NCBI RefSeq assembly: GCF_021458635.1
Contig: NZ_JAIRDQ010000004.1
Location: 124,001-188,000, forward strand
Origin: Bradyrhizobium monzae
GTDB lineage: Bacteria; Pseudomonadota; Alphaproteobacteria; Rhizobiales; Xanthobacteraceae
Length of the DNA stretch: 64,000 nucleotides
Direction of reading: 5' to 3'
Both the position numbers and the translations under genes were made by a program. The notes beneath the pieces are model-generated. The model saw only the letters and a program-made list of their open reading frames with translations. It searched no databases and was not told where the DNA came from. How positions within the stretch are numbered: the stretch's first letter is position 1; each line of letters opens with the position of its first letter. Of the stretch, positions 27,046 through 35,679 are shown in pieces.

Positions 27046-28482
27046 CTAGCTCATCAGCGCCGGACGGATAGCGACCTTGTTTTCGCGCGGCCCCCAGCGT
27101 GTCAGCACCACGCTGGAGCACGAGAGCAGGCCGAGCACGACCATCGAGCTCGCGGCGAGCCAGAAAAAGTTTTGCGCCGTCGCATCGTGCGTCGACAGCC
27201 ACCAGCCGGTCGTCGCGATGTAGATCAGTCGTGCGGTCTGCGCCAGCACCGGGCCGATCACCTTGGCTGCACCCTGCGACGAGAAGTACATCGTCGAGGC
27301 GAGGCCGATGAAGGCGTAGAACGGCGCCACCGTCGACAGATATTGATGGCTGGTCGCGCGCACCGTCGCGCTGTCCGTGAATATGTTGACCCAGAGGTCG
27401 GGGAACAGCGCAACGAGGCAGGCCGGTGCGCCGACAGCGACGAAGGCGCTCGCGCCCGCGATCCATGCGATGCGGCGCGCACGCCCGATGCGGCCGGCGC
27501 CGACCGCCATACCGATCATCGGCACCGAGGCGATGCCGAACGAAAACGCGATCGAGGTCAGCAAAAATTCGAGCCGCGCGCCGATGCCGTAGCCGGCGAG
27601 AATCGCGGTGCCGAATTTGGCCAGCATATGGGTGAAGATCGAGATCGTCAGCACCGATTGCAACGGCGAGAAGCAGGCGATGGCGCCGACCTTCAGGATG
27701 TCGAAGAACATCGCCCATTGGATACGCAGCCCGCGCAGTTTTGGAACGATGCGCGCACGGCCGGAAAACAGATACCAGCCCATCACGCAGATGTTCATGG
27801 AGTAGGCGATCAGCGCGCCGGCGGCGACGCCGCGCATGCCGAGTTGCGGCATGGGTCCGAGCCCGAGGCCCAGCGTGCCGCCGAGCACGATCTGCCAGAC
27901 CGCGGAGTTGAGAATCAGAAGCGACGGCAGCTTCATGTTGCCGGTACCGCGCAGCACGCCGGCCATGGTGTTGAGCAACCAGGGCAGCACGGCGCCACCG
28001 AAAAACACCTGCGTGTAGGCGATCGCATGCGTCAGCACGTCGCCGCGGCCGCCGAGCATCGTGAGCACCTGGGGCCCGAAGATCAGCATGCCCAGCATGA
28101 ATACGAGGCCGAAGGTGATGCCGATCAGGAGCGCATGCGCGGCCAGCGTCCCGGCGCGCTCGCGATCGCCGGCGCCGAGCGCACGGGCGATGGCCGACGC
28201 TACGGCACCGCCCATGGCACCGCCCGACATGGTCATGGTCAGGATCACTGTCGGAAACACCAGCGCCATCGCGGCCAGCGCTTCCACACCGAGGCGCCCG
28301 ATATAGGAGGTCTCCGCGATCACCACGCAGGTGCCGGCGGACAGCGCGACCACGTTCGGCCAGGCGAGACTGAGCAGCGTGCGCAGAATCGGCCCGTCGG
28401 TCAGCGCGCTCCGTACTGGGCGCCGCGACGGTGGCAGCGGACGTTCTTCCTCATCGACCGGGATCTCGGCGATGTCCGTCAT
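27046..28482 (-). CDS. MATE family efflux transporter
   Basis: 478 aa from the ATG at 28482 (GAGAGG 3-4 nt upstream); about 12 transmembrane helices follow a charged N-terminal tail (TDIAEIPVDEEERPLPPSRRP). MatE motifs are LLSLAWPNVVALSAGTCVVIAETSYIGRLGVEALAAMALVFP, GGAMGGAVASAIARALGAGDRERA and a matching second lobe, FGIASVPMIGMAVGAGRIGRARR. Sodium- or proton-driven drug or metabolite export at the inner membrane; substrate unknown. It stands alone. Confidence 0.93.
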   Translation of the reverse strand: MTDIAEIPVDEEERPLPPSRRPVRSALTDGPILRTLLSLAWPNVVALSAGTCVVIAETSYIGRLGVEALAAMALVFPTVILTMTMSGGAMGGAVASAIARALGAGDRERAGTLAAHALLIGITFGLVFMLGMLIFGPQVLTMLGGRGDVLTHAIAYTQVFFGGAVLPWLLNTMAGVLRGTGNMKLPSLLILNSAVWQIVLGGTLGLGLGPMPQLGMRGVAAGALIAYSMNICVMGWYLFSGRARIVPKLRGLRIQWAMFFDILKVGAIACFSPLQSVLTISIFTHMLAKFGTAILAGYGIGARLEFLLTSIAFSFGIASVPMIGMAVGAGRIGRARRIAWIAGASAFVAVGAPACLVALFPDLWVNIFTDSATVRATSHQYLSTVAPFYAFIGLASTMYFSSQGAAKVIGPVLAQTARLIYIATTGWWLSTHDATAQNFFWLAASSMVVLGLLSCSSVVLTRWGPRENKVAIRPALMS

Positions 28483-28647
28483 TTCCTCTCCCGGGCAAAA
28501 GCGCCAATTGCGGCGCGGCAATGCTTAGGTGTGCCAATGAATTTACTCGCGCGAAAGGCGCGTCGATACTTGTTAGCACGGTCGCGGCCGATTCCTCCTG
28601 CGTCAGGTGCAGGCGTGCCCTGCGGCAGCGCATTTCAAGCGGCGGAA

Positions 28648-29697
28648 TTAACCGACCGTCCAGATCAGCGGCGGCCGGCCGCCTGCCGTTGGGCGCAAGT
28701 GTACGCCGATATGCCGGCCGCATCCGGCAGCCAGCCCCTCGAACAGCCCCTCCAGCACTTTTGCGCAGGCGCGGTGATAATCGGCGACGTCGTCCATCAG
28801 CTTCCAGCTCTGCTGACGGATTTCGCAAGTGCCTTCGGACGTCGTGGTCTCTGCCGCATCGTCTTGCGCAGCGAACAGCGCGTTGAGGAAGGATGCGAAC
28901 TCGCTCGCACCTCCGCGTGTCGCCGACAGCGCGGCCGCGACCTCGTCGAAATATTGCATGCCGATCAGCTTGCCGGTGAGGTGCAGGAGATAGCCGGCGT
29001 CTTCCGGCCCGAGCAGCTGCACCATCACCGGTGCTGCCGTGCGGACATACTCCATCGCGTAGTTGCGATAGGCCTTTTCAAGGCGTGGCTTCGGCCAGCT
29101 CGACACTGGCAGAGCTGGTGCCGTCTTCGCGTCGAATGCAGGGGCTTCGAGGTGCCGCGCGAACACCAGGCGCTGGTCGAGCTCGAGCGGATGGTCGTAT
29201 TGGTGGTAGTAACCTTCGAGCCCGTCCTGGCCGTCGACGCTCTGCTTGGTGCAGACGAAGCCCAGGCGGAGGTCGCCGAGCGCAACGCCGTTATTGGCGT
29301 GCCAGCCGCGCAGCATCGCGCGGGAGACCGCGCCGGGCACGCCGCAGATCGCGGTGCCCTTCCAGATCCAGCGCGGCGGCGGATAGCGGATCCAGGCCTT
29401 GGTGTCGCTCTCATGCATGTATTCGACGTGCACGCCGCCGATCCAGTTGGAGAGATAGTGATACTGCGCGGCCGCCACGGCCGGCGGCAGATGGCTGAGG
29501 CCGAGCTTTTGCAAGCCCGGCAGGAAGCGCTCCTGCTGCTGACGTCGAAACACGCGGAAGACGAATTCAGCGGCGTCAGCCGTGCCGCGCCGCGTGACCA
29601 CGGTGAGGATCAGGCCGGTGAAATAAGCGTGATAGAGGTCGGCGACCGCGCGCCAACGTTTCCATTGCGCGTCCTGCGCGGCGTCTGCTGCGGTCAT
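28648..29697 (-). CDS. conserved-looking protein of unknown function, 349 aa
   Basis: I do not recognise this protein. It has no signal peptide and no clear membrane helix. Notable parts are an aromatic N-terminal half (RAVADLYHAYFTGLILTVVTRRG; YHYLSNWIGGVHVEYMHESDTKAWIRYPPPRWIWKGTAICGVPGAVSRAMLRGWHANNG; LEGYYHQYDHP), rich in Trp, Tyr and His, and a C-terminal half with CEIRQQSWKLMDDVADYHRACAKVLEGLFEGLAAGCGRHIGVHLRP, whose Cys/Trp/His pattern could form a binding site. Codon usage matches its neighbours and the frame is fully open. A PAS-domain gene starts about 500 bp upstream on the same strand. Confidence 0.75.
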   Translation of the reverse strand: MTAADAAQDAQWKRWRAVADLYHAYFTGLILTVVTRRGTADAAEFVFRVFRRQQQERFLPGLQKLGLSHLPPAVAAAQYHYLSNWIGGVHVEYMHESDTKAWIRYPPPRWIWKGTAICGVPGAVSRAMLRGWHANNGVALGDLRLGFVCTKQSVDGQDGLEGYYHQYDHPLELDQRLVFARHLEAPAFDAKTAPALPVSSWPKPRLEKAYRNYAMEYVRTAAPVMVQLLGPEDAGYLLHLTGKLIGMQYFDEVAAALSATRGGASEFASFLNALFAAQDDAAETTTSEGTCEIRQQSWKLMDDVADYHRACAKVLEGLFEGLAAGCGRHIGVHLRPTAGGRPPLIWTVG

Positions 29698-29801
29698 GCT
29701 CGCTCCCGATCGTTGTTTTGATCGAGTGTGTCACTGCGTCCCGAGACTGGCAACCGGACGGTCATGCAGGGCGCCCTGCACGACGGCCCATCAATTCCGC
29801 A

Positions 29802-30215
29802 TCACGAATTTTGCGACGCTTTGGCGGCGCGCTCGCGCTCGACGCGCTCGGTGGCGTCACGCGCCATCGCGACCGATCCGACCACGTTGCCGCCGGCGTC
29901 CCGCACCAGCGCAAAAGTCATCTCAATGTAGAGCTTGCGTCCGCTTCTGTGCAGCGCGCGAGTGAGCGTCGGCCGGCCCGCAAGCTTCATCGCGCCATTC
30001 GCGAGCGCGGCCTCGAAGCCCTTCCAGTGCGCGGCGCGCAGATGCTCGGGAATGATCAGATCGAGGTTTTGGCCCAGCGCATCCTCCGCAGTGAAGCCGA
30101 ATAGCGCGGTCGATGCGCGATTCCAGCGCGTGATGGTGCCGGAGCGATCCGAATAAATCAGGGCGTCGGCGACGTCGTCGAGGATGTTTGCATCGAGTTG
30201 GGATTGATCGGTCAT
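29802..30215 (-). CDS. single-domain PAS sensor protein
   Basis: 137 aa, almost wholly one PAS domain: ILDDVADALIYSDRSGTITRWNRASTALFGFTAEDALGQNLDLIIPEHLRAAHWKGFEAALANG, then the PAC-like LTRALHRSGRKLYIEMTFALVRDAGGNVVGSVAMARDATERVERERA. There is no kinase, cyclase or DNA-binding output domain, so it must act through a partner or simply bind a ligand. It precedes the unrecognised 349-aa gene by 104 bp on the same strand; linked function is only a possibility. Confidence 0.88.
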   Translation of the reverse strand: MTDQSQLDANILDDVADALIYSDRSGTITRWNRASTALFGFTAEDALGQNLDLIIPEHLRAAHWKGFEAALANGAMKLAGRPTLTRALHRSGRKLYIEMTFALVRDAGGNVVGSVAMARDATERVERERAAKASQNS

Positions 30216-30235
30216 GGCGCCACCTCAGACGAAAT

Positions 30236-30315
30236 GTAGCGCGGATCGAGCGCAGTGCAATCCGGGATCCTTGTCGCGAGAGTTCCCGGATCTTGTTGCG
30301 CTCCAACCGGGCTGC
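30236..30315. repeat. GTAGCGCGGAT...CCGGGCTGC palindromic repeat
   Basis: An 80-bp element containing GTAGC...GCGCAGTGCAATCCGGGATC and its approximate inverse TCCCGGATCTTGTTGCGCTCCAACCGGGCTGC. It lies between two minus-strand genes (30374-31864 and 29802-30215). Confidence 0.6.
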
Positions 30316-30373
30316 AAGGCGTTGCCTAGGTGGTCCGAAAATCGTCACCGTCTTTGGCCCTTTGGCGACGACA

Positions 30374-31864
30374 TTATTGACGCCGCGACACCTCAAACGG
30401 AAGCACCTCGAAGCCTCTCACAAACTTGACCAGGTCCTCCGCGCCCTCGGACGCAAGCACCCGGCCATCAGCATACTGCACAATCAGGAAATCCCGTTGG
30501 GCAGCGCCATCGCTCGCGGTTGCCTGCCAAAGAAGTCGCCCCGACGCCTTGTCCCTTAACGTAAGCGACTGAGCTGAAGCCGGCGCCACTTCCCAGTCGT
30601 AGCGGTCGTCCTCTGAGCGAGTGGCAGCGGGGACGGCAAAGGATGATGGCTTGGCGCCTGTCGACGCATCCCATGCCGACCACCCGCTATCGGTCCGAAC
30701 AAATACCTTGCTCCCGTCCTCACCAAGGCGGATCTCGGAGATTTCTGCATCGGTCGGAAAGAACAGCTTCCTGCCGGATCTAATGACCGCAACGCCATAT
30801 GTGTGTGGATCTGCGACAGTGCGCTGCTCATGGAAGCCGGTCGCGAATGTCGTGAGATCAGAGGACCAGGTGAGCACCTCGCTGCCATGGATATCGTCGA
30901 TATGGATAATACGGCGGGCCGTCGCCGGGTCCCATAGCGTGACCTGATCGGGCGTTGCCCACACGACAACCAATCCGCGCCGAAACTCCATGCCGGAAAC
31001 TTGAGTATCCTGGCAAGGCCGGCTCCATTTGAGCAGCGGCGGCACCGACTGCATGTCAACCAGCAGCGCATTGATATTCGAGCTGCTCGCGTCGAGTTCG
31101 GTCGGTGCAAGGAGGAGATGTTGCCCATCGAACGCGAAGGCGCCGTGCGGCCTGCCGCAAAAGGTGTGCAGCGTCTTTCCGGATGCGTCGGCGACGATCT
31201 TCTTTTGGGCCAGGTCAATAAAATAAACATGGTAAGCCCAGACCTCTTCTTCAGCCTCGTCCTGCGCCTCGCCGCCAGTCGTTACCTGAATGATGCCCTG
31301 GCGATCCGTCAGCTCGACACTCTGCACTTTCTCCAAGCTGACCAGAGAGGCCAATCGCTGATCGACTAGATAGTTTTTCTCTGCCTGCAAGTCGTGTGGG
31401 ACGTCGAACGGCCACGGCGACGGCCGCTTGCGCTCGATCCAGGTCCAATTGCTGGCATCAAGGGGCAGAGCGAGTGCTGCCGCATCCTCGATTGGCGCAC
31501 CGGTCTCTGCCGACCAGCCCATCGTCTCGGTGTCATCGACCGTATCCCGGGCAAGCCGCGCAAGGACAACACGTCCGTCGGCGGAAATGGCCATGCGCGT
31601 GAACCTGGCGGACTCGCCCGACGTCAGTTCGCGAAGAATGGCACCGGTTCTCAGGTCCGAGATAACGATCGTGGCCTGGGTTCCCGTCAGAAACCAGCTT
31701 CGGCTTGGGGCAATCTCGATGGCCTGCGTGTGTTCAGGCCCGAGCTGCGTAACGGCCACAAAGCCCGGTGGAGCTTCGGCCGCCGTCCCGACTCGTGGCA
31801 ATGCCGCCGAGACAAGCTCAACGGCGATGGCCACGGCGAGCAAAAGGAACGATCTTGATCGCAT
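30374..31864 (-). CDS. exported beta-propeller (WD40-like) protein
   Basis: 496 aa with a signal peptide (RSFLLLAVAIAVELVSAALPRVGTAAEA). The body is a series of ~40-60 residue units alternating beta strands, e.g. HTQAIEIAPSRSWFLTGTQATIVISDLRTGAILREL, FTRMAISADGRVVLARLARDTVDDTETMGWSAETGAPI, VTLWDPATARRIIHIDDIHGSEVLTWSSDLTTFATGF and EISEIRLGEDGSKVFVRTDSGWSAWDASTGA, the strand/WD-like pattern of a seven-bladed propeller. No catalytic motif is seen; a scaffold or sensor in the periplasm is the best guess. It has no operon partner. Confidence 0.75.
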   Translation of the reverse strand: MRSRSFLLLAVAIAVELVSAALPRVGTAAEAPPGFVAVTQLGPEHTQAIEIAPSRSWFLTGTQATIVISDLRTGAILRELTSGESARFTRMAISADGRVVLARLARDTVDDTETMGWSAETGAPIEDAAALALPLDASNWTWIERKRPSPWPFDVPHDLQAEKNYLVDQRLASLVSLEKVQSVELTDRQGIIQVTTGGEAQDEAEEEVWAYHVYFIDLAQKKIVADASGKTLHTFCGRPHGAFAFDGQHLLLAPTELDASSSNINALLVDMQSVPPLLKWSRPCQDTQVSGMEFRRGLVVVWATPDQVTLWDPATARRIIHIDDIHGSEVLTWSSDLTTFATGFHEQRTVADPHTYGVAVIRSGRKLFFPTDAEISEIRLGEDGSKVFVRTDSGWSAWDASTGAKPSSFAVPAATRSEDDRYDWEVAPASAQSLTLRDKASGRLLWQATASDGAAQRDFLIVQYADGRVLASEGAEDLVKFVRGFEVLPFEVSRRQ

Positions 31865-31992
31865 GCTGGGCTTCGATTGCGATGCGTCTTCGGCTGATCC
31901 CGATTTAACGACGCGACCCTAAGTCGCAAAAAATGAACAAATCGCTCCGAATCCCGAGCGTTTTTGCGGGCTTCATCTGCGGCGAGAAGTGG

Positions 31993-33099
31993 CTACACCC
32001 GAAAATGCTTGCTCAGCTTCAGGCCCTGCGCCTGGTAGTTGGAGCCGATGCGCTGGCCGTACATGGCATCGGGGCGGGCCAGCATCTTCTCGTAGACGAG
32101 GCGGCCGACGATCTGGCCGTGCTCGAGGATGAACGGCACTTCGCGCGAGCGCACTTCCAGCACGGCGCGCGCGCCCTGGCCGCCGGCGCCGGCATAGCCG
32201 AAGCCGGGATCGAAGAATCCGGCATAGTGCACGCGGAATTCGCCGACCAGCGGATCGAACGGCACCATCTCCGCGGCGTAATCGGGCGGCACCTGCACCG
32301 CCTCTTTCGAGGCGAGGATATAGAACTCGCCGGGATCGAGGATCAGGCTGCCGTCGGGACGGGCCGAGATCGGCTCCCAGAAATCCTCGACCGCGTAGCC
32401 GGAGCGACGATCGACATCGACCACACCAGTGTGGCGCTTGGCGCGGTAGCCGACGAAGCCTGTGCTTTTCTCGCCGGAGAGATCGACGGAGACGGCAACG
32501 CCGCCGGTAAGATCCGCATCGTCGATATCGACGAGGCGCTCGGACGCATGCAGCGCGTCGAGCTCGTCGGCATTAAGGATGGCGTCGCCGGTGCGGAAAC
32601 GGACCTGCGACAGGCGCGAACCTTCGCTGACCAGCACCGGAAACGTCTTCGGGCTGATCTCGGCATAGAGCGGGCCGTGGTAACCGGCGCCGATCATGTC
32701 GAAGCGGCGCGTGCCATCGGCGATCACGCGGGTGAAGACGTCGAGACGGCCGGTCGAGCTTTTCGGGTTGGCAGCCGCGACAATCTCCGGCGGCAGCGCA
32801 AGGCTCTCGAGCAGCGGCACGATGTAGACGCAGTTGGTCTCCAGCACCGCGCCGTCGGCGAGGCTGAACTCGTGCAGCTTCAACTGGTCGATGCGCTCGG
32901 CGACGGTGGCGCCGGGGCCGGGCAGGAAGCTCGCACGTACGCGGTAAGCGATGTCGCCGAGGCGCAGATCGAGGCTCGCCGGCTGGATCTGGCTTTCGAC
33001 GAAATCGTATGCAGGCAGGATGAGGCCCGCTTCCGCCATCGCCGCGATCATGCGGTCGGGCAGGATACCATTGGCGTCGGCGGCAACCGTGAACGTCAA
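31993..33099 (-). CDS. dcd: 2'-deoxycytidine 5'-triphosphate deaminase (long DCD form)
   Basis: Makes dUTP from dCTP for thymidylate synthesis. 368 aa: the alphaproteobacterial long form, in effect two dUTPase/DCD-like halves (~1-180: DGILPDRMIAAMAEAGLILP-type start, SQIQPASLDLRLGDIAYRVRASFLPG, NPKSSTGRLDVFTRVI; ~210-368: VEDFWEPISARPDGSLILDPGEFYILASKEAVQVPPDYAAEMVPFDPLVGEFRVHYAGFFDPGFG). The TTG at 33099 is chosen because GAGGA stands 7 nt upstream and no ATG or GTG lies between it and unrelated sequence; ATG at residue 16 of this product is the alternative. Confidence 0.9.
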   Translation of the reverse strand: MTFTVAADANGILPDRMIAAMAEAGLILPAYDFVESQIQPASLDLRLGDIAYRVRASFLPGPGATVAERIDQLKLHEFSLADGAVLETNCVYIVPLLESLALPPEIVAAANPKSSTGRLDVFTRVIADGTRRFDMIGAGYHGPLYAEISPKTFPVLVSEGSRLSQVRFRTGDAILNADELDALHASERLVDIDDADLTGGVAVSVDLSGEKSTGFVGYRAKRHTGVVDVDRRSGYAVEDFWEPISARPDGSLILDPGEFYILASKEAVQVPPDYAAEMVPFDPLVGEFRVHYAGFFDPGFGYAGAGGQGARAVLEVRSREVPFILEHGQIVGRLVYEKMLARPDAMYGQRIGSNYQAQGLKLSKHFRV

Positions 33100-33215
33100 C
33101 CGGGGGTCCTCATCGGGGTCAAATACATCCGGACATGCGGGAAATACTAGCCTTTTACGGCTATCCGATGGACGCCTTGACGAAAAGGGCATTGCGGAAT
33201 ATGAGCATCACTTAT

Positions 33216-33276
33216 CCCGTGGTGATTTGAGCCGGCCGGCTTGCAGCCACGTTAAATAAGTCGCTAAACAGGCCGG
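33216..33276 (+). promoter_or_regulatory. SAM-II riboswitch aptamer upstream of metZ
   Basis: The leader has the full SAM-II (metA motif) signature: P1 CGTGG (33218-33222) with CCACG (33247-33251), the conserved GTGATTTGA after P1, GCTTGCAGCCACG and TTAAATAAGTCGCTAAA, then GGCCGG (33271-33276), which can pair with the GCCGGCC loop (33231-33237) to make the pseudoknot. SAM-II binds S-adenosylmethionine and represses methionine genes. The aptamer ends ~80 nt before the metZ start, with a terminator between them. Confidence 0.95.
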
Positions 33277-33290
33277 GGACCTCTGTGATC

Positions 33291-33323
33291 CCGGCCCGTG
33301 GATATATCCAGGCCGGTTTTTTT
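33291..33323 (+). terminator. riboswitch-controlled terminator before metZ
   Basis: CCGGCC (33291-33296), an inner palindrome TGGATATATCCA, GGCCGG (33311-33316) and then seven T. Its 5' arm can instead pair with GGCCGGG at 33271-33277, the same bases used by the SAM-II pseudoknot, giving an antiterminator when SAM is absent. A second hairpin, GTGACCAT/ATGGTCAC (33324-33344), sits just before the AGGAG site. Confidence 0.85.
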
Positions 33324-33358
33324 GTGACCATTTTCGATGGTCACGCAGAGGAGAGCCT

Positions 33359-34555
33359 ATGTCGAAGTCCCCGGCGTCCACCACGCAATACCGTCCCGAA
33401 ACCCGCCTGGTCCATTCCGGCACCCTGCGCTCGCAATATGGCGAGACGTCGGAGTCGCTGTTCCTGACCCAGGGCTATGTCTACAACAGCGCCGAGGAGT
33501 GCGAGGCGCGGTTCAAGGGCGAGGACCCCGGCTTCATCTATTCGCGCTACTCGAACCCGACCATCGCGATGTTCGAGCGCCGCATGATCGAGCTCGAAGG
33601 CGCCGAGGCCGCGCGCTCGGCGGCGACCGGCATGGCCGCGGTGACGACCGCGATCCTGGCGCCGCTCAAGGCTGGTGACCACGTGGTCGCCTCGAAGGCG
33701 TTGTTCGGCTCGTGCCTCTACGTCATCCAGGATCTGCTACCGCGCTACGGCATCGAGACCACGCTGGTCGACGGAGCCGATCTCGACCAGTGGCAACGCG
33801 CGCTCAAGCCCAACACCAAGACGTTCTTCCTGGAGAGCCCGACCAATCCGACGCTCGACGTGCTCGACATTCCCGCGATTGCCGAGATTGCGCATAGCGG
33901 CGGCGCGCGGCTGGTCGTCGACAACGTGTTCGCGACGCCGATCTGGCAGAGCCCGCTCGCGCTCGGCGCCGACGTCGTCGTCTACTCCGCGACCAAGCAC
34001 ATCGACGGCCAGGGCCGCTGCCTCGGCGGCATCATCCTGTCCTCCGAAGCCTTCATCGCCGAGCACATCCACAATTTCATGCGCCAGACCGGCCCGTCGA
34101 TCTCGCCGTTCAATGCCTGGGTCCTGCTCAAGGGCTTGGAGACGCTCGGCGTGCGCGTGCGCGCGCAGACCGACACCGCAGGCCGCATCGCCGACGTGCT
34201 GGCGAGCCATCGCAAGATTGCGCGACTGGTCTATCCCGGCCGCGCCGATCATCCGCAGGCCGCGCTGGTGAAGAAGCAGATGCGCGGCGGCTCGACGCTG
34301 GTCGGCTTCGAGGTCAAGGGCGGCAAGGCCGCGGCATTCCGCGTGCTCAACGAGCTCAAGCTTGCAAAGATCTCGAACAATCTCGGCGACGCCAAGAGCC
34401 TCGTGACGCATCCGGCGACGACGACGCATCAGCGGCTGAAGCCGGAGGTACGCGCCGAGCTCGGGATCGGCGAAGGATTCATTCGCTTCTCGGCAGGGCT
34501 CGAGCATGCGGATGATCTGATCGAGGATCTGACGGCGGCGCTGGAGAAGGCGTAG
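33359..34555 (+). CDS. metZ: O-succinylhomoserine sulfhydrylase
   Basis: PLP enzyme that makes homocysteine from O-succinylhomoserine and sulfide in methionine synthesis. 398 aa of the Cys/Met metabolism fold type I family: YVYNSAEECEARFKGEDPGFIYSRYSNPT, the SAATGMAAVTTAIL motif, the PLP Asp in LVVDNVFATP, and Lys213 in VVYSATKHIDGQGRCLGG. The AGGAG site is 5 nt before the ATG. Control by the SAM-II leader supports the methionine assignment over cystathionine synthase or lyase. Confidence 0.95.
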   Translation: MSKSPASTTQYRPETRLVHSGTLRSQYGETSESLFLTQGYVYNSAEECEARFKGEDPGFIYSRYSNPTIAMFERRMIELEGAEAARSAATGMAAVTTAILAPLKAGDHVVASKALFGSCLYVIQDLLPRYGIETTLVDGADLDQWQRALKPNTKTFFLESPTNPTLDVLDIPAIAEIAHSGGARLVVDNVFATPIWQSPLALGADVVVYSATKHIDGQGRCLGGIILSSEAFIAEHIHNFMRQTGPSISPFNAWVLLKGLETLGVRVRAQTDTAGRIADVLASHRKIARLVYPGRADHPQAALVKKQMRGGSTLVGFEVKGGKAAAFRVLNELKLAKISNNLGDAKSLVTHPATTTHQRLKPEVRAELGIGEGFIRFSAGLEHADDLIEDLTAALEKA

Positions 34556-34571
34556 CCACGCATTCGATATT

Positions 34572-34654
34572 GTAGGGTGGGCAAAGTGCCCACCAATCCG
34601 GCGACTAAACCGATAGATGGTGGGCACGGCGCTTTGCGCCTTTGCCCACCCTAC
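34572..34654. repeat. GTAGGGTGGG palindromic repeat, copy 2
   Basis: An 83-bp copy with ends GTAGGGTGGGCAAAG and CTTTGCCCACCCTAC-like, lying between the convergent metZ and SGNH genes, where it could end transcription on both strands. Confidence 0.88.
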
Positions 34655-34665
34655 GGCACCGAGTC

Positions 34666-35667
34666 CTACATCGGCCGATAGGTCCGCACGTCCGCGGGCA
34701 CGTTCACCCCCAGCTTGATCTGGCCGACCGAGCGGATGATGTCGTCGCCGAGCAGCTGGGCGAAGCAGGCATAGCCCCAATCGTTCATGTGCAGGCCATC
34801 GGCGATGACAAAGCTCTCGACCGGGAGCGCCTGCTTCTCGTGCCAGTCGCGCATCACCTCGAAGCGCGGAAAGATGCCGACGTGACGGAGCGCGGCGACC
34901 TTGCCGAGCAGCTTCACCATCTTGCTCGCGCTCTCGGGACGTTCGGTGACGCGCGGCGAATATTGCGGGTCGACCAGCACGACGTCGGCATCGCCTGCGG
35001 CCTGGATGCGGGTGACGCCGTCCTCGACCATCCTGGCGGTGTCGCCGGGATCGAGATCGCGCAGCACGGCATTGGTGCCGACCTGCCAGATCACGAGATC
35101 CGGATGCACGTCGATCACCTCCTTCTGGAGGCGCTTCATCATCTCGGGCGCGTCCTCGCCGCCGATTCCGGCGTTGATGACGGTGATGTTCGCCGTGGGA
35201 TATTGCCGGTGCAGCTGCGCGGCGAGACGGTTCGGATAGTTGAAGTCGGGCGAGCTTGCGCCGTAGCCCGCCGTCGATGACGAGCCGAACGCGACGATGA
35301 CGACGGGCTGGCCGGCGATGAGCTTGCTCGCAACATGCGGCAGCGAGCCCATCGTCTTCGAGCCGCCCTTCGGCGCGAGACACGGCACGCGGCGGAAGAT
35401 GTCGCCGGCGGATTTCGCGACCTGCTTCACCTTGTCGATGGCGCGCGAGGTGAGGCCGCGCTGCTCGCCAGCCGCCGGGCTGGTTGCGGCGACGGTCGTC
35501 TGGGACGGTGATGCCGGTGCGGGATTAGCAGCCTGCTGCGGAGCGGGGGTCGCCTGGGCGGTTTGAGCGCGAGCAGAAGCCTGCAACACGGGCGTCAGCA
35601 TCAGCAGCGCCGCCGCTGCGGACGCGGCCAGCCATGTCGACAGGCCAAAAGGGCGGAGAGAACTCAT
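34666..35667 (-). CDS. exported SGNH/GDSL-type hydrolase
   Basis: 333 aa. A signal peptide (SSLRPFGLSTWLAASAAAALLMLTPVLQASARA) and an Ala/Pro/Gln-rich linker (~35-65) precede an SGNH domain. Block I is VIVAFGSSSTAGYG (~124-134), block II NAGIGGED with its Gly, block III IWQVGTNAV with Asn199, and block V IADGLHMNDWG with Asp290 and His293, so the catalytic set looks complete. Periplasmic. It is the last gene of an opgC-SGNH-SGNH unit, 12 bp after its degenerate paralog. Likely removes or adds acyl groups on a glycan or glucan; that is inference from context. Confidence 0.85.
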   Translation of the reverse strand: MSSLRPFGLSTWLAASAAAALLMLTPVLQASARAQTAQATPAPQQAANPAPASPSQTTVAATSPAAGEQRGLTSRAIDKVKQVAKSAGDIFRRVPCLAPKGGSKTMGSLPHVASKLIAGQPVVIVAFGSSSTAGYGASSPDFNYPNRLAAQLHRQYPTANITVINAGIGGEDAPEMMKRLQKEVIDVHPDLVIWQVGTNAVLRDLDPGDTARMVEDGVTRIQAAGDADVVLVDPQYSPRVTERPESASKMVKLLGKVAALRHVGIFPRFEVMRDWHEKQALPVESFVIADGLHMNDWGYACFAQLLGDDIIRSVGQIKLGVNVPADVRTYRPM

Positions 35668-35679
35668 TAACGCTAGACC

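Noticed and set aside
26962..29721. A 919-codon open frame on the plus strand
   Set aside because: It is antisense to the MATE exporter and the 349-aa gene, has low-complexity Arg/His/Gln-rich composition and no homology; long antisense frames are expected in GC-rich coding DNA.
33337..33678. A 113-codon frame starting inside the metZ leader hairpin, suggestive of a leader peptide
   Set aside because: It runs on far into metZ in another frame, its ATG is buried in a hairpin, and it has no ribosome site of its own.
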